Shown here: positions 8,780 through 18,144 of the stretch, in pieces
Layout of the letters: each line of letters starts with the position of its first letter
Position numbering within the stretch: the stretch's first letter is position 1
Origin: CAZSMK01 sp964608095
Lineage (GTDB): Bacteria; Sumerlaeota; Sumerlaeia; MWCT01; JAGHBZ01
Direction: 5' to 3'
Assembly (NCBI GenBank): GCA_964608095.1
Contig: CAZSMK010000078.1
Span: forward strand, 1-19,098
DNA length: 19,098 bases
Position numbers and translations under genes: made by a program
The notes under the pieces: model-generated
The model's input: only the letters and a program-made list of their open reading frames with translations
The model's database searches: none
What the model was told of the DNA's origin: nothing

Positions 8780-8823
8780 CCTCTCTAAGAGATTTATCTT
8801 GAAGTACTTAGAGAGGTTTTTTT
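8780..8823 (+). terminator. Rho-independent terminator after the SPOR-domain gene
   Basis: CCTCTCTAAG (8780-8789) and CTTAGAGAGG (8807-8816) form a perfect 10-bp stem with a 17-base loop, followed directly by seven T (8817-8823). It lies 31 bases past the stop codon of the upstream gene and only 37 bases before the start codon of the giant repeat protein, so the two genes are probably not a simple operon. Confidence 0.9.
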
Positions 8824-8828
8824 ATCCT
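8799..8828 (+). promoter_or_regulatory. Candidate promoter for the giant repeat gene, overlapping the terminator
   Basis: TTGAAG (8799-8804) lies 18 bases from TATCCT (8823-8828), 4/6 matches each. The -35 would fall in the terminator loop and the spacer would contain the 3' arm. The match is modest. The argument is mainly positional: with a strong terminator so close, the 9.2-kb gene needs either this promoter or read-through. A weak CGGGA at about 8846-8850 is the only possible ribosome site before ATG 8861. Confidence 0.3.
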
Positions 8829-8860
8829 TACATTTGAGATAACACCGGGACATACGGATT

Positions 8861-11800
8861 ATGGAAGTATTTTCTCTACAACAAAAAATTATCGATGAAG
8901 TCAACAAGCAAATAGACCCCCATTGGTTATTACGTCAAATTAATTATTATCCGGAAAAAGCCCAGACCGTTTTTGAAACACTAAAGTGCTTCTGTCCCCT
9001 CCACAAAGAGACCAAGTTTAGATCTCTCATAATCGATACCAATAACAAAACGTATCGATGCACCATGAAAACATGTCCAGGCTACGATGGCGGGACACTC
9101 GTGGGACTCTATGCCCGTATCCACAATATAAGTCAATTACACGCATCGCTCAATATTGCGTCTGAGTTGAATCTTGAAATTAACGACCAACCGCTTCATG
9201 AGCTCAGTCAGGAATATCTGAGCCAGGCAAAAGAGAAGATACATGTAGAGCAACTCCCTCAAGCCACGGGACTTCTCGAAAAAGCCATTGAATTGGAACC
9301 GCAAAACCTGGAAGCCAATCAGTTACTTGCCGATATTCTTGTCAAGCATGAGGAGATTGATAGAGCCATAGAAATTTACCTTAAGCTTTCGACCATTTTT
9401 TCAGATCAAGGTGATGTGGGAAAGGCCGTTGCTATTCTTACCGATAATGTATTGAAGCTGAACCATGGGAACGAAGAGGCGATGTTTCGGCTCTCGCGGT
9501 TTTATGAGGAGCTCGACGAAAAAGAAAAAGCACTTGAGTGGTATCTAAAGCTTGCCGCCAAGCGGGAGGGTGAAGATCGCGCTCACGAAAATCTCGATCT
9601 TTACCAAAAGATCCTTACTATTGAACCCGAACACGCTGATGCCCGTAAAAGACTCGCGCTCGTCTATGAAGAGCAGGGCAACGAGGATGCCGCTGTTCAA
9701 CAGTACTGGGAACTCGGGCAGATGCTTGCCGAAAAAGAAGCCTATCCTTCGGCAATAGAGGTACTTTCACGGCTTAAAAATCTACGTCCCGACCATATTG
9801 AGGCACGTAAATTATTGATCGATCTGAGCTCTCGTCTTGGTGATTCATCGACCGAGGAAAAGGAACTCCTCGAGCTCTCCCGTCTCCTCCTTTCTAAGGG
9901 TGAGTTTAAACGCGCAAAACCCTTGATCGATCGGATTCTCAAGATTAATCCCAACTCACTGGCTGGAAGAGAAACCCTTCTTGACATGTTGATTCATAAC
10001 AAGCAGACAAAAAAAGCGCTTGTGCAGATAAAAGAACTTTATGCTCACTATTCTGAGCTTGATCAGGAACAAAACTCACTATCGATATTGTTAAAAGGCA
10101 AAGAGATATCACCCGAGGATACCGAGATTCGCGAGATGCTTTTCAACCTGTACTGCGAAATCGGCGAGAACGTTAAAGCCGTCGACGAGGGGATGAGCCT
10201 TGCCGAGTTGCATTTAAAGAACGATTCGATTCCCCATGCAGAAAAGGTCTTCAATCAGATTCTTGGGCTTGCTCCCCAGGACAGTCTTCTTCAGGAACAA
10301 GTCGCCCAACATTATCTTTCCCATAATCACGTAGATAAGGCAGCGCTGCATCTTGGGGAAGCAGCCAAAATCTGTGTGTCCCAGGGGAATGTCGACCGTG
10401 CACTCGAGTTCATAGATCAAGCCCTCTCGCATAGTCCCGAGAACAGAGACCTTCTACAATTAAAGGCAGAGATATCCATGCAGACCGGGAAAACCGACGA
10501 GGCAGTGGGAGTCTATTGTTCATTGGCAAAGATTCTCGTCACACAGGACGAGATTCAGGAAGCCGAGCAGTTGTTGAATCTTGCCATAAAGAAACTCCCC
10601 TCCAGCGAACCGCTTTACCTCGATCTTGCTGATCTTTACAAGCAATCCGGGAGAACTGCCGAGGCTGCACAAACTCTTAGGCAGCTCATGCAAGTCACGA
10701 GACAGGCGGAGAATCTTGAACGGCTTATTCAAATCGGTGAAGAGGTTATCGCACTTGATGCCGGTGATGTCGATACCCTCATGCTTATAGCAGATGCCCG
10801 AACACAAACCGGCGAGGAGGAATTAGCGGTTGATTATTACAAGAAGTCTGCGGATTTATTGTTCGAAAAAGAAGAGTTCGCCGGCGCTCAAGCTGCACTG
10901 GATAAAGCAGTTGAAATCGCACCCCATAATCCGGATTTATTGTTCCTGTCCGCCTCTTTAACCTATGAGTCAGGCAATATTGATGAGGCGATTCCTCTCT
11001 TCGAGAAGGCATTGAAACTTTTTGAGGAATCCGGCGCTCCTCAAAAAGAGGTTATCACACACTATGAGAAGGTGCTTTCTAAAGACCCTTCACTTGATGG
11101 CATCAGGCGCAAGTTTATCGAGTTCCTCTTTTCAGTGGGGAACAAACAAGAGGCGGTAAAACAGTTGTATGAGCTCGCTGAATTCTACCATAACGTCGCA
11201 AACGATCTCAATGCCGCCATAGCTACTTATCTGGATATCAAGGAACACGATCCGAAAAATCCCGCATTATATGAAGACATTGCCGAGCTGTATGAAAAGG
11301 AAAACGATAAAAATAACGCGGCGCAATTCTATTGGTCAGCGGCTCAGATTTTTATCGAACAAGGCGAACAACCAACCGCACTTGAAAAGCTCAAAAAACT
11401 CATTATCCTGAAGCCGGAAGATGAATCGGCTCTTGAACAACTGGCTTCTCTGAGCAAGGAACTTGAGGATAATAAATCTGCAATAAAGTTCTATAATCAA
11501 CTTGCTTCATTGCGTCAATCTCAAGGACGTAAGGAAGAGAACGAGCTAGTCTACAATAATATTCTCGAGATCGCCCCTGAATCGACCGAGATTCGCGAAC
11601 AGCTCGCGCATTTGCTCAAAGGGAAAGGGGAACATCAACGTGCCGCTAAAGAGTTTTTGCTTCTTGGAGAAGCGGCGATCCGCAATAATAAATTGAAGCC
11701 CGCCGTCGATTATCTCAATCAATGCTTGAAACTCGCTCCTTTAATGGTGGAAGCGATCGATAAGCTTGTGGATCTTTATACCCGGCTGGATCAAACCGAT

Positions 11801-14800
11801 AAAGCCCTGAGCACCTTGTTACAATCCGCCGAGAAGGCTCAGGAGTCAAACGAGTTTGACATTGCACGCACTTTTTTTGCACGTCTCAAAGAACTCGCGC
11901 CTCAAAATCCACAAGTCTCCCGGAAGTTTGCTGAATTCTTAATATCGTCCGGCGCCACCGACGATGCAATTAACGAACTCAATCACCTGGTTCAGGTATA
12001 TTCTTCGCAAGGCGATCTTTCCCACGCTTCCGAGGTTCTCCAGAGATTAAAGAAGCTTCAGCCGGAAAACGAGGAAACACGTCGAAAACTCGCCGACATA
12101 TATCTTCGGCTCGATGCCGATGATAAAGCAGCCGCGGAATGGGGCGAACTTATAAACGTTATCCTCGAACGCTCACCTTCCGCGAAAGAAATCAACAAGG
12201 CTCTTGATGATGCATTTGACTATATTTATGCATATCCTGAAATAAGTCTTTCCATAGCCGATCGTCTAACTCAAATTGGAAAACAACAGAAAGGATTGGA
12301 GTATCTCTTAAAAGTATCTTCTCATCTAACTGAGCACAAAAAGTATGAAGCCGCCTATAAGAACCTCGAATATGTTCTCACTCATGAAAGCGAGAACGTC
12401 GATGCACTAATTATTGCCGTTAAAGTAACACACAATCTTGGAGACATTTCACAAAAGAGAGTGTATCTTAAACGGCTCGGGTGCAAGTACTTTGACCAAC
12501 ATGATTTTAAATCAGCTGCAGAAGTGCTTGACAAGGCTAACCAGATCGAGAGCGGAGATTCAGAAATCCTGCATCATCTCGGTGAATCGCTCCTTCAACT
12601 TGGTCAAAAGGAAAAAGCCCAACAGATACTTTTCCAGTTATCGGGATTATACCAACAGGCAGGCGATATCCAGAATGCAGTGTCAACCGCAGAACGAATA
12701 ATTGAGTTCGATCCTGACAACATAAATGTACTACGTCACCTTTCAGAACTCTACCTATTAAGCAATGATGAAGAGAGTGCGTATGCGTCGTTTTCCCATA
12801 TCGCAGATATCCTTGAAAGTAAGGGCGCGCTGGAAGAAGCGCTCACTATACTCGACCGGATCATATCTTTTCGCCCGGATGATAAGGATGTGATTCGCCG
12901 GCAAATTGTCCTGATTGCCAGGACTGAAGGAATCGAGGCGGCAAGACCAAGGGTCCAGGACCTGATTGAAATTGTTCTGAGGACATCCGATTCTCCCGTG
13001 GTCATCGAGGAATATCGATGGGCAATAAACCAGGATGAAGGGAATATGCCTTTGCGCATTACGTTTGCAAATTATCTCGATAAGATTGGCAAACCCGAGG
13101 AAGCCAGGAATGAGTTGATTACGATTGCAGAGATTTTCGATAAACGTCTGGGTAATACCAAAAAGGCTATTGAAATTCTGGAAAAAGCCAAAAAACTCGG
13201 ACCTTCTGATCTTTCCTTGATGGAGAAAATCGGGTATCTTTATGCAAAAGTAGGTGACGGAGAAAATGCAACACCCAATTTGATGGCGGCGGCAAAAGGC
13301 TTGGTCGAGAAGCATGAGGTTGATAAGAGTATGCGGCTTTATAAGAAAGTCATTGAAATAAACCCGCAGGAGGAACAGGCATATTTCGACCTCGCTGATA
13401 TTTTTGAAAAACAAGAAAAGGACTCCGATGCCGTCGATGTGTATATCTCTCTCATGGAGCAAAGAAAGGCTGAAAACCGGGAAAAAGACAACATACCCGT
13501 AATGGTCAAAATTCTCGAAATCGATCCAGGTCGAATAGGACTGCGCAGGGAACTCGCCGAACATTTTGCTGAGGATAATATCGTTGCTGATGCAACATTT
13601 CACTTTTCGCTCCTCGGTGAACAGTTTGAGTCTGAAAAGAGGCTGGATGAGGCAATAACGATATATAACCGAATCAAAGAAGTTGATGCGGACAATATAA
13701 CCGCGCGTGAGCGGTTAGCTGATATCTTCCTTGAACACGACGATAAGGATGCGGCAAAAGCAGAGTTGCACCAGTTGAGCGAGATTGCTTTTTCTTCAGG
13801 TGATAATGAGGGAGCGCGTAAATATATTGTTCGCATCACCAAGATAGATCCGGATGACATCGAGGCAGGCGAACGTCTTGCTGCGATATATCAGGAAGAA
13901 GGCGAGATTGACCTCGCCTGTGAAGAATATATTCGTCTTAGCGATCGGTTCTCTGAATCCGGAGAACCTGATAAAGCCCTGGAGATGTTGAACAGGGTAA
14001 AAAATCTTGCGCCTCAAGACCTGTTCGTACGGAAAAAAATTATCGATCTCTTACTGGCACAACAGGCGTTAAGCGAGGCAGCGGAAGAGGAGCTGTCTCT
14101 GGCGAAGATTTTATTTTCACGCGAGAAAAAAGAAGAAGCTCTCGAGCATTGTCGCAGGGTCAGAGAGATTGTCCGGGATTCCACGGAACTCATAATCAAG
14201 ACGTGTGAGGTGCTCATCCAGAATGATCTTAACGACGAAGCGTCGGCGGAGTATGACGCAGCCTGTCACTTCTTTGCACAAGATGACGATTTCACGAATG
14301 TTCTTCGCCTTTGCGATAATGCATTATCTTATTTCGCGGAAAATGAAACAATCCGATTGCACAGGGTGGAAGCCCTGATTCAACTGGAAAAAAGCGAAGA
14401 AGCTGTTGCTGAATGTTTTCAACTTGCCGGAATCTATAAGAGGGCAGATTCTTCCCAAAAAGCCGAACAGATGCTGATACGGGTCCTCACACTCGATCCG
14501 GAGAATATTGCGGCACTGCAAGGGCTTACCGACCTCAAGGTGGATGAAGGGTCGAAAGATGAGGCGATTGATTATTTGGTGAAGATAATTCATATTTACC
14601 AACAAAAGGCTAAGTTTGAAGAGGCACAGGAGCATTGCCTTAAGGCATTGGAACTCGATGATAAGAATCACAATCTTCATCGAATGCTGGCTGGTATCTA
14701 CACCAGTCAGAATAATATTCAAAAGGCAGTTCAGGAATATTTTACGTTGGCGAACATTGTTCTTGACGAAGGTGATCTTCAAGAGGCTCGAAACCTCTTC

Positions 14801-17800
14801 ACTACCATTCTTGAGATCGATGAACACAATCTCGATGCACTTTTGATGTTGCGAAACATACTTGCTCAAACAGGGCAGACACGGGAGTTCATACGTATAT
14901 CGAATCGATTGTTGGATTTGTATGGTGAGCAGGGAGCCATAACCGAAGCTATTGAAATGGCTGAGGGAATACGGGATTCCGAACCGGATAATCTTCCCAT
15001 TCGATATCGTCTTGCCCGGTATTATGAGAAAGATGGGCGTTCCGAGGATGCAATTGCTATTTACCAACAGCTCGCCGAACAGTTTGAAGCAGAGCAGAAT
15101 TATAAACAGGCGATAGAAGAACGTCTGCGCATCAAAAGTATACTTCCCAAATCCGTGTCAAATCTCAAGGGTCTTGCGGATTTATATGATAAAATCGGCG
15201 ATAAGGAGAAGGCGTGTGAGGATCTATTGACGCTCGCCGAGATCTTCCTCAAAGAGCAAAACGACCCGGCTTCATCTCTGGAGGTGGCGGAGCGAGTCAT
15301 TATCTACGAGCCGGAAAATTATGATGCACACAAGATTGTCGCGGAGGATTATAAATTACTACAGAAGCCCGCGAAGGCAGCGGACGAATTCTCACGACTG
15401 GCACGCTATTCGGAAACCCGCAATGATATCGAAGCGGCTATTATTTATCTTGAAGAAGCTCTTGAACTCGTCCCTTCCCTTTTTAAAGAACGTGAAAGAA
15501 TCGTGCGATTACTCAAGCAGACTGGACAAGAGGATCGTGCCGTCGAGCATCTTTTTGCCCTCGCTCACCTCTATGAGGAGAATAACAGGATAGAAGACGC
15601 AGCTACCGCATTCGAAATCATCCTCGAATCGAATCCGGAAAACCTTTATGCGCATCAACGCTTGTTCGAGGTGTATCGATTCCTTGAAAAAAAGGATCAA
15701 GCGGTAGAACAGATTTCCTGGCTTGTCGATTTTCATCTCCAGAAGAACGATCTGGACAAGGCGGAAAAACTGTTGGAAGAAGGGATAACAATCGATCCTG
15801 AATCAATCGAACTTCGAGAAAGCCTCGCCAATCTTCTTGAGAAACAAGGCAGGATGGAAAATGCATCCAGGCACTTGCTCAAAATTGCCGAGCTCCATTT
15901 GATGCAAGGCAACATCGATGTTGCCATTGAGTCCCTTGAAAAGGTTAAACGCTATAGTCCGGACAACATTGAGACTCATCGTAGTCTTGCGATGCTCTAT
16001 CAACACAAGAACAGGACACGGGATTATGCTAATGAATTGCTCTCCGTAATAAATCTTATGCTCGAACAGGGCTTGGTCGAAGATGCCGAGAAATATGTGG
16101 ACGATTTAATCAATAATATACCGGATATGCCACATATACGTGAAGAAATAGCCGATCTCTATCTACAGCATAATATTCCAGAGATGGCCGTCAGATTGTT
16201 TTTACAACTATCTGAACTTTATCTTGAAAACAAAAAAATAGATGAGGCGAAAAAGATATTAGCAAGGGTTATCGAATTCGATTCGCAGAATTATACCGCT
16301 CGCGAAATATTGCTCGATATAGCGTTATCAGAACGCGATATTCCAAGCATACGGTCGACAGTAGAAGAGTTGAACACTCTCTACCGTGCTTCAGGCAAAT
16401 TGGATACACTTGTCCTTACCTTTAAGAAAATTGTGGATTCCTTTCCGGATGATGTGGATTTCAGGGGGCAACTCGCTGCTTTACTCGAGGAGTCGGAGCA
16501 TACAACGGACGCGATTACACAATGGCGCGAAGTAGCTTCAGTTTTTGTGAAGCAGGATAAGCTGGAAGAGGCGGCTAAAGTCTACAAACATGTCACCGAT
16601 ATCGCACCCGATGATACTAATTCAATCCTCAATTACATTGATATATATTCCAGAATAGGAGCCGAACTGGATCTTATTGACGATTACCTGGTTCTCGCAG
16701 GTAAATATTGTAAAAAAGGCGCCTTTCATGAGGCTGATCAAACCTATCAGCGGTTACTCAAGATTGCTCCTGATGATCTAAGGGTTCTCGAGCACTACAC
16801 AAAGTTTCTCCTCCAGCGGAAAGATATAGATAAGCTCTTACCACATATTGAACGTTTAACCGACATTTATATGGAGAAAGGTGAGTTGAGGAATGCCGAA
16901 CGAATTCTCAATAAAATCATTGATATAACACCGGAATCTCCGGCGCTTCACCTCAAACTTGCAGATGTCCTTCTCTCTATGAATGCGCGTGGGCGTGCCG
17001 TTAGGGAACTTCAATGCGCCTCTGAACTCTTTGCAAAGTCTGAAGATCCCGAAAATGCCGTGAGCACCTTGAGAAAAATTGTCACTATTTCTCCTCAAGA
17101 CACCAATACAAGGCAACGACTCATAGAAGAACTTGTTGAGCTGAATCGCAACGATGAAGCGGTAACTGAATCATTTGCCCTTGCGGATTTGTTTATCAAG
17201 CGCGGGTTTCTGGATCTCGCGGAAATCGAGTATCGACGCATTATTTATCTGGAACCAACCAATTATCCTGCGTGGAATTACCTCTTTGATACACATCTTC
17301 AGCTGGGTCCTGAAGACGAACTCATAGACGATTATCTGCAGCTTGCGTCTATATATGAACAAGAAGGGTTACCGGAAGAAGCAGCGAAAATTTACAAAAA
17401 ACTCATTGCCATTCAATCTGAAAATATAGAGTTTTACAGCAACTACATCGATATCTATTTACAATTCGGCGTCGAGACGGACCTTATTGATGAATATCTG
17501 GATCTTGCGGAGCTTTATATGAAGGAAGGAAATCAGGAGGATGCTGCGCGGATTTATAAAAAAGTTCTATCTCTTCAACCTGAAAATAAAAGTGCGACTG
17601 AGCGTATTGCCGAGTTTAACGTGGATGAGGAGGAGCTTGACCTTGTCGAGCCAGACGGAGCAAAGGAAGGCGATATACCCGCCGCAGCAACCGGGGAAGA
17701 ACCAGAAACCGTTATGGACGAGACGCTTCAGGACGCCATCAAAAATTATAAGGCAATCCTTGAGTTGAACCCGGAAAATGCTATTGCACGGTGTAAACTT

Positions 17801-18046
17801 GCGGATATTTTTGATCAACTTAACCAGCCCAATGAAGCCTATGCACAACGTTCTCAGGCTGCACAGGTGTTGATAAATAAAGGTGAACTCGATAAGGGAA
17901 TCGATTTGTGCGAAAAACAGTTGCAAGTGAATCCCAACGATGCGGAGATACGACAAATTCTCAACAATGCAGTCCTTCAACGAGATTCCTTCAAAGCCAT
18001 TGAGAGCGCAATAGAATACATCGAGAAACAAAAGACCGAATCCTGA
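8861..18046 (+). CDS. Giant TPR-like solenoid protein (3061 aa) with N-terminal CHC2-like zinc finger
   Basis: No known gene is recognised. Residues 1-105 resemble the CHC2 zinc finger of DnaG-type primases: C45-P-L-H48, then YRC (C67), four residues, C72, then GYDGGTLVGLYA, matching the primase order C-x2-H, C, C, GG-D/T-hydrophobic. C43 is an extra Cys and the last Cys pair is spaced by four residues instead of two. There is no TOPRIM or helicase-binding domain, so it is not a primase. From about residue 108 to the end the protein is an alpha-helical repeat array with a strict 54-residue period and TPR-like signatures (LAxLY, G-x-x-x-x-A, a Pro-Glu/Asp-Asn turn). An acidic linker (about 2917-2950) interrupts one unit before the last one. 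There is no signal peptide or transmembrane segment, so it should be cytoplasmic. ATG 8861 is the only reasonable start that keeps the finger. A role as a scaffold for proteins, perhaps bound to nucleic acid through the finger, is inference. Confidence 0.88.
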   Translation: MEVFSLQQKIIDEVNKQIDPHWLLRQINYYPEKAQTVFETLKCFCPLHKETKFRSLIIDTNNKTYRCTMKTCPGYDGGTLVGLYARIHNISQLHASLNIASELNLEINDQPLHELSQEYLSQAKEKIHVEQLPQATGLLEKAIELEPQNLEANQLLADILVKHEEIDRAIEIYLKLSTIFSDQGDVGKAVAILTDNVLKLNHGNEEAMFRLSRFYEELDEKEKALEWYLKLAAKREGEDRAHENLDLYQKILTIEPEHADARKRLALVYEEQGNEDAAVQQYWELGQMLAEKEAYPSAIEVLSRLKNLRPDHIEARKLLIDLSSRLGDSSTEEKELLELSRLLLSKGEFKRAKPLIDRILKINPNSLAGRETLLDMLIHNKQTKKALVQIKELYAHYSELDQEQNSLSILLKGKEISPEDTEIREMLFNLYCEIGENVKAVDEGMSLAELHLKNDSIPHAEKVFNQILGLAPQDSLLQEQVAQHYLSHNHVDKAALHLGEAAKICVSQGNVDRALEFIDQALSHSPENRDLLQLKAEISMQTGKTDEAVGVYCSLAKILVTQDEIQEAEQLLNLAIKKLPSSEPLYLDLADLYKQSGRTAEAAQTLRQLMQVTRQAENLERLIQIGEEVIALDAGDVDTLMLIADARTQTGEEELAVDYYKKSADLLFEKEEFAGAQAALDKAVEIAPHNPDLLFLSASLTYESGNIDEAIPLFEKALKLFEESGAPQKEVITHYEKVLSKDPSLDGIRRKFIEFLFSVGNKQEAVKQLYELAEFYHNVANDLNAAIATYLDIKEHDPKNPALYEDIAELYEKENDKNNAAQFYWSAAQIFIEQGEQPTALEKLKKLIILKPEDESALEQLASLSKELEDNKSAIKFYNQLASLRQSQGRKEENELVYNNILEIAPESTEIREQLAHLLKGKGEHQRAAKEFLLLGEAAIRNNKLKPAVDYLNQCLKLAPLMVEAIDKLVDLYTRLDQTDKALSTLLQSAEKAQESNEFDIARTFFARLKELAPQNPQVSRKFAEFLISSGATDDAINELNHLVQVYSSQGDLSHASEVLQRLKKLQPENEETRRKLADIYLRLDADDKAAAEWGELINVILERSPSAKEINKALDDAFDYIYAYPEISLSIADRLTQIGKQQKGLEYLLKVSSHLTEHKKYEAAYKNLEYVLTHESENVDALIIAVKVTHNLGDISQKRVYLKRLGCKYFDQHDFKSAAEVLDKANQIESGDSEILHHLGESLLQLGQKEKAQQILFQLSGLYQQAGDIQNAVSTAERIIEFDPDNINVLRHLSELYLLSNDEESAYASFSHIADILESKGALEEALTILDRIISFRPDDKDVIRRQIVLIARTEGIEAARPRVQDLIEIVLRTSDSPVVIEEYRWAINQDEGNMPLRITFANYLDKIGKPEEARNELITIAEIFDKRLGNTKKAIEILEKAKKLGPSDLSLMEKIGYLYAKVGDGENATPNLMAAAKGLVEKHEVDKSMRLYKKVIEINPQEEQAYFDLADIFEKQEKDSDAVDVYISLMEQRKAENREKDNIPVMVKILEIDPGRIGLRRELAEHFAEDNIVADATFHFSLLGEQFESEKRLDEAITIYNRIKEVDADNITARERLADIFLEHDDKDAAKAELHQLSEIAFSSGDNEGARKYIVRITKIDPDDIEAGERLAAIYQEEGEIDLACEEYIRLSDRFSESGEPDKALEMLNRVKNLAPQDLFVRKKIIDLLLAQQALSEAAEEELSLAKILFSREKKEEALEHCRRVREIVRDSTELIIKTCEVLIQNDLNDEASAEYDAACHFFAQDDDFTNVLRLCDNALSYFAENETIRLHRVEALIQLEKSEEAVAECFQLAGIYKRADSSQKAEQMLIRVLTLDPENIAALQGLTDLKVDEGSKDEAIDYLVKIIHIYQQKAKFEEAQEHCLKALELDDKNHNLHRMLAGIYTSQNNIQKAVQEYFTLANIVLDEGDLQEARNLFTTILEIDEHNLDALLMLRNILAQTGQTREFIRISNRLLDLYGEQGAITEAIEMAEGIRDSEPDNLPIRYRLARYYEKDGRSEDAIAIYQQLAEQFEAEQNYKQAIEERLRIKSILPKSVSNLKGLADLYDKIGDKEKACEDLLTLAEIFLKEQNDPASSLEVAERVIIYEPENYDAHKIVAEDYKLLQKPAKAADEFSRLARYSETRNDIEAAIIYLEEALELVPSLFKERERIVRLLKQTGQEDRAVEHLFALAHLYEENNRIEDAATAFEIILESNPENLYAHQRLFEVYRFLEKKDQAVEQISWLVDFHLQKNDLDKAEKLLEEGITIDPESIELRESLANLLEKQGRMENASRHLLKIAELHLMQGNIDVAIESLEKVKRYSPDNIETHRSLAMLYQHKNRTRDYANELLSVINLMLEQGLVEDAEKYVDDLINNIPDMPHIREEIADLYLQHNIPEMAVRLFLQLSELYLENKKIDEAKKILARVIEFDSQNYTAREILLDIALSERDIPSIRSTVEELNTLYRASGKLDTLVLTFKKIVDSFPDDVDFRGQLAALLEESEHTTDAITQWREVASVFVKQDKLEEAAKVYKHVTDIAPDDTNSILNYIDIYSRIGAELDLIDDYLVLAGKYCKKGAFHEADQTYQRLLKIAPDDLRVLEHYTKFLLQRKDIDKLLPHIERLTDIYMEKGELRNAERILNKIIDITPESPALHLKLADVLLSMNARGRAVRELQCASELFAKSEDPENAVSTLRKIVTISPQDTNTRQRLIEELVELNRNDEAVTESFALADLFIKRGFLDLAEIEYRRIIYLEPTNYPAWNYLFDTHLQLGPEDELIDDYLQLASIYEQEGLPEEAAKIYKKLIAIQSENIEFYSNYIDIYLQFGVETDLIDEYLDLAELYMKEGNQEDAARIYKKVLSLQPENKSATERIAEFNVDEEELDLVEPDGAKEGDIPAAATGEEPETVMDETLQDAIKNYKAILELNPENAIARCKLADIFDQLNQPNEAYAQRSQAAQVLINKGELDKGIDLCEKQLQVNPNDAEIRQILNNAVLQRDSFKAIESAIEYIEKQKTES
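9299..17578 (+). repeat. Array of about 51 diverged 162-bp (54-codon) repeats inside the giant gene
   Basis: The conserved Pro or its replacement opening each unit falls at regular positions: codons at 16607, 16769, 17255, 17417 and 17579 are separated by exact multiples of 162 bp, and after the acidic linker the codons at 17771 and 17933 are again 162 apart. From the first unit (9299) to 17579 is 8280 bp, or 51.1 units. This means about 51 units with only a few residues of net insertion, unless whole-unit and partial gains cancel. The rough unit is P-E-N, then LAxLYxxxG, A-x-x-x-Y-x-x-LA-x-x-Y, G-D-x-x-x-A, and a last helix. At DNA level the units are strongly diverged. Confidence 0.8.
16607..17578 (+). 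repeat. Sub-family of closely related units at the C-terminal end of the array
   Basis: Three 162-bp units share features not seen elsewhere in the array: 16607-16768, 17255-17416 and 17417-17578. Each encodes a form of ELDLIDDYLVLA, DELIDDYLQLA or TDLIDEYLDLA. Two also share NYIDIY before it, and two (17255 and 17417) share AAKIYKK or AARIYKK after it. The last two are directly adjacent and look like the youngest duplication in the gene. Confidence 0.7.
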
Positions 18047-18112
18047 CAGCGTTCCCCCTTGTAGTTCATTCACGAAGCCAGCGCCGCCACGGCGTATCTT
18101 CGATATAAGAAA

Positions 18113-18138
18113 GACAAGCGAGGACGCTTATCCTACAT
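18113..18138 (-). repeat. Palindromic repeat, copy A (minus orientation)
   Basis: Twenty-six bases identical to copy C at 18215-18240. The core is GACAAGCG, AGGA, CGCTTATC, an 8-bp stem with one mismatch and a 4-base loop, then CTAC. On the minus strand it starts GTAGGATAAGCG and is the same family as copy B. Its TCCTAC end (18131-18136) pairs with GTAGGA (18145-18150) of copy B, so A and B form a head-to-head unit. Confidence 0.75.
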
Positions 18139-18144
18139 AAATAC

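Noticed and set aside
8861..9180. N-terminus of the giant protein as a DnaG primase remnant
   Set aside because: Only the zinc-finger portion resembles primase; no TOPRIM motifs follow, the finger has altered Cys spacing, and the frame continues without damage into the repeats.
12758..13603. Long antisense open frame (281 codons) inside the giant gene, and another at 14324-15067 (247 codons)
   Set aside because: Both lie fully opposite the regular repeat array, have no recognisable domain, and their composition (many Leu, Phe, Ile, Ser) is what the reverse complement of a Glu/Ala/Leu-rich repeat gene gives.
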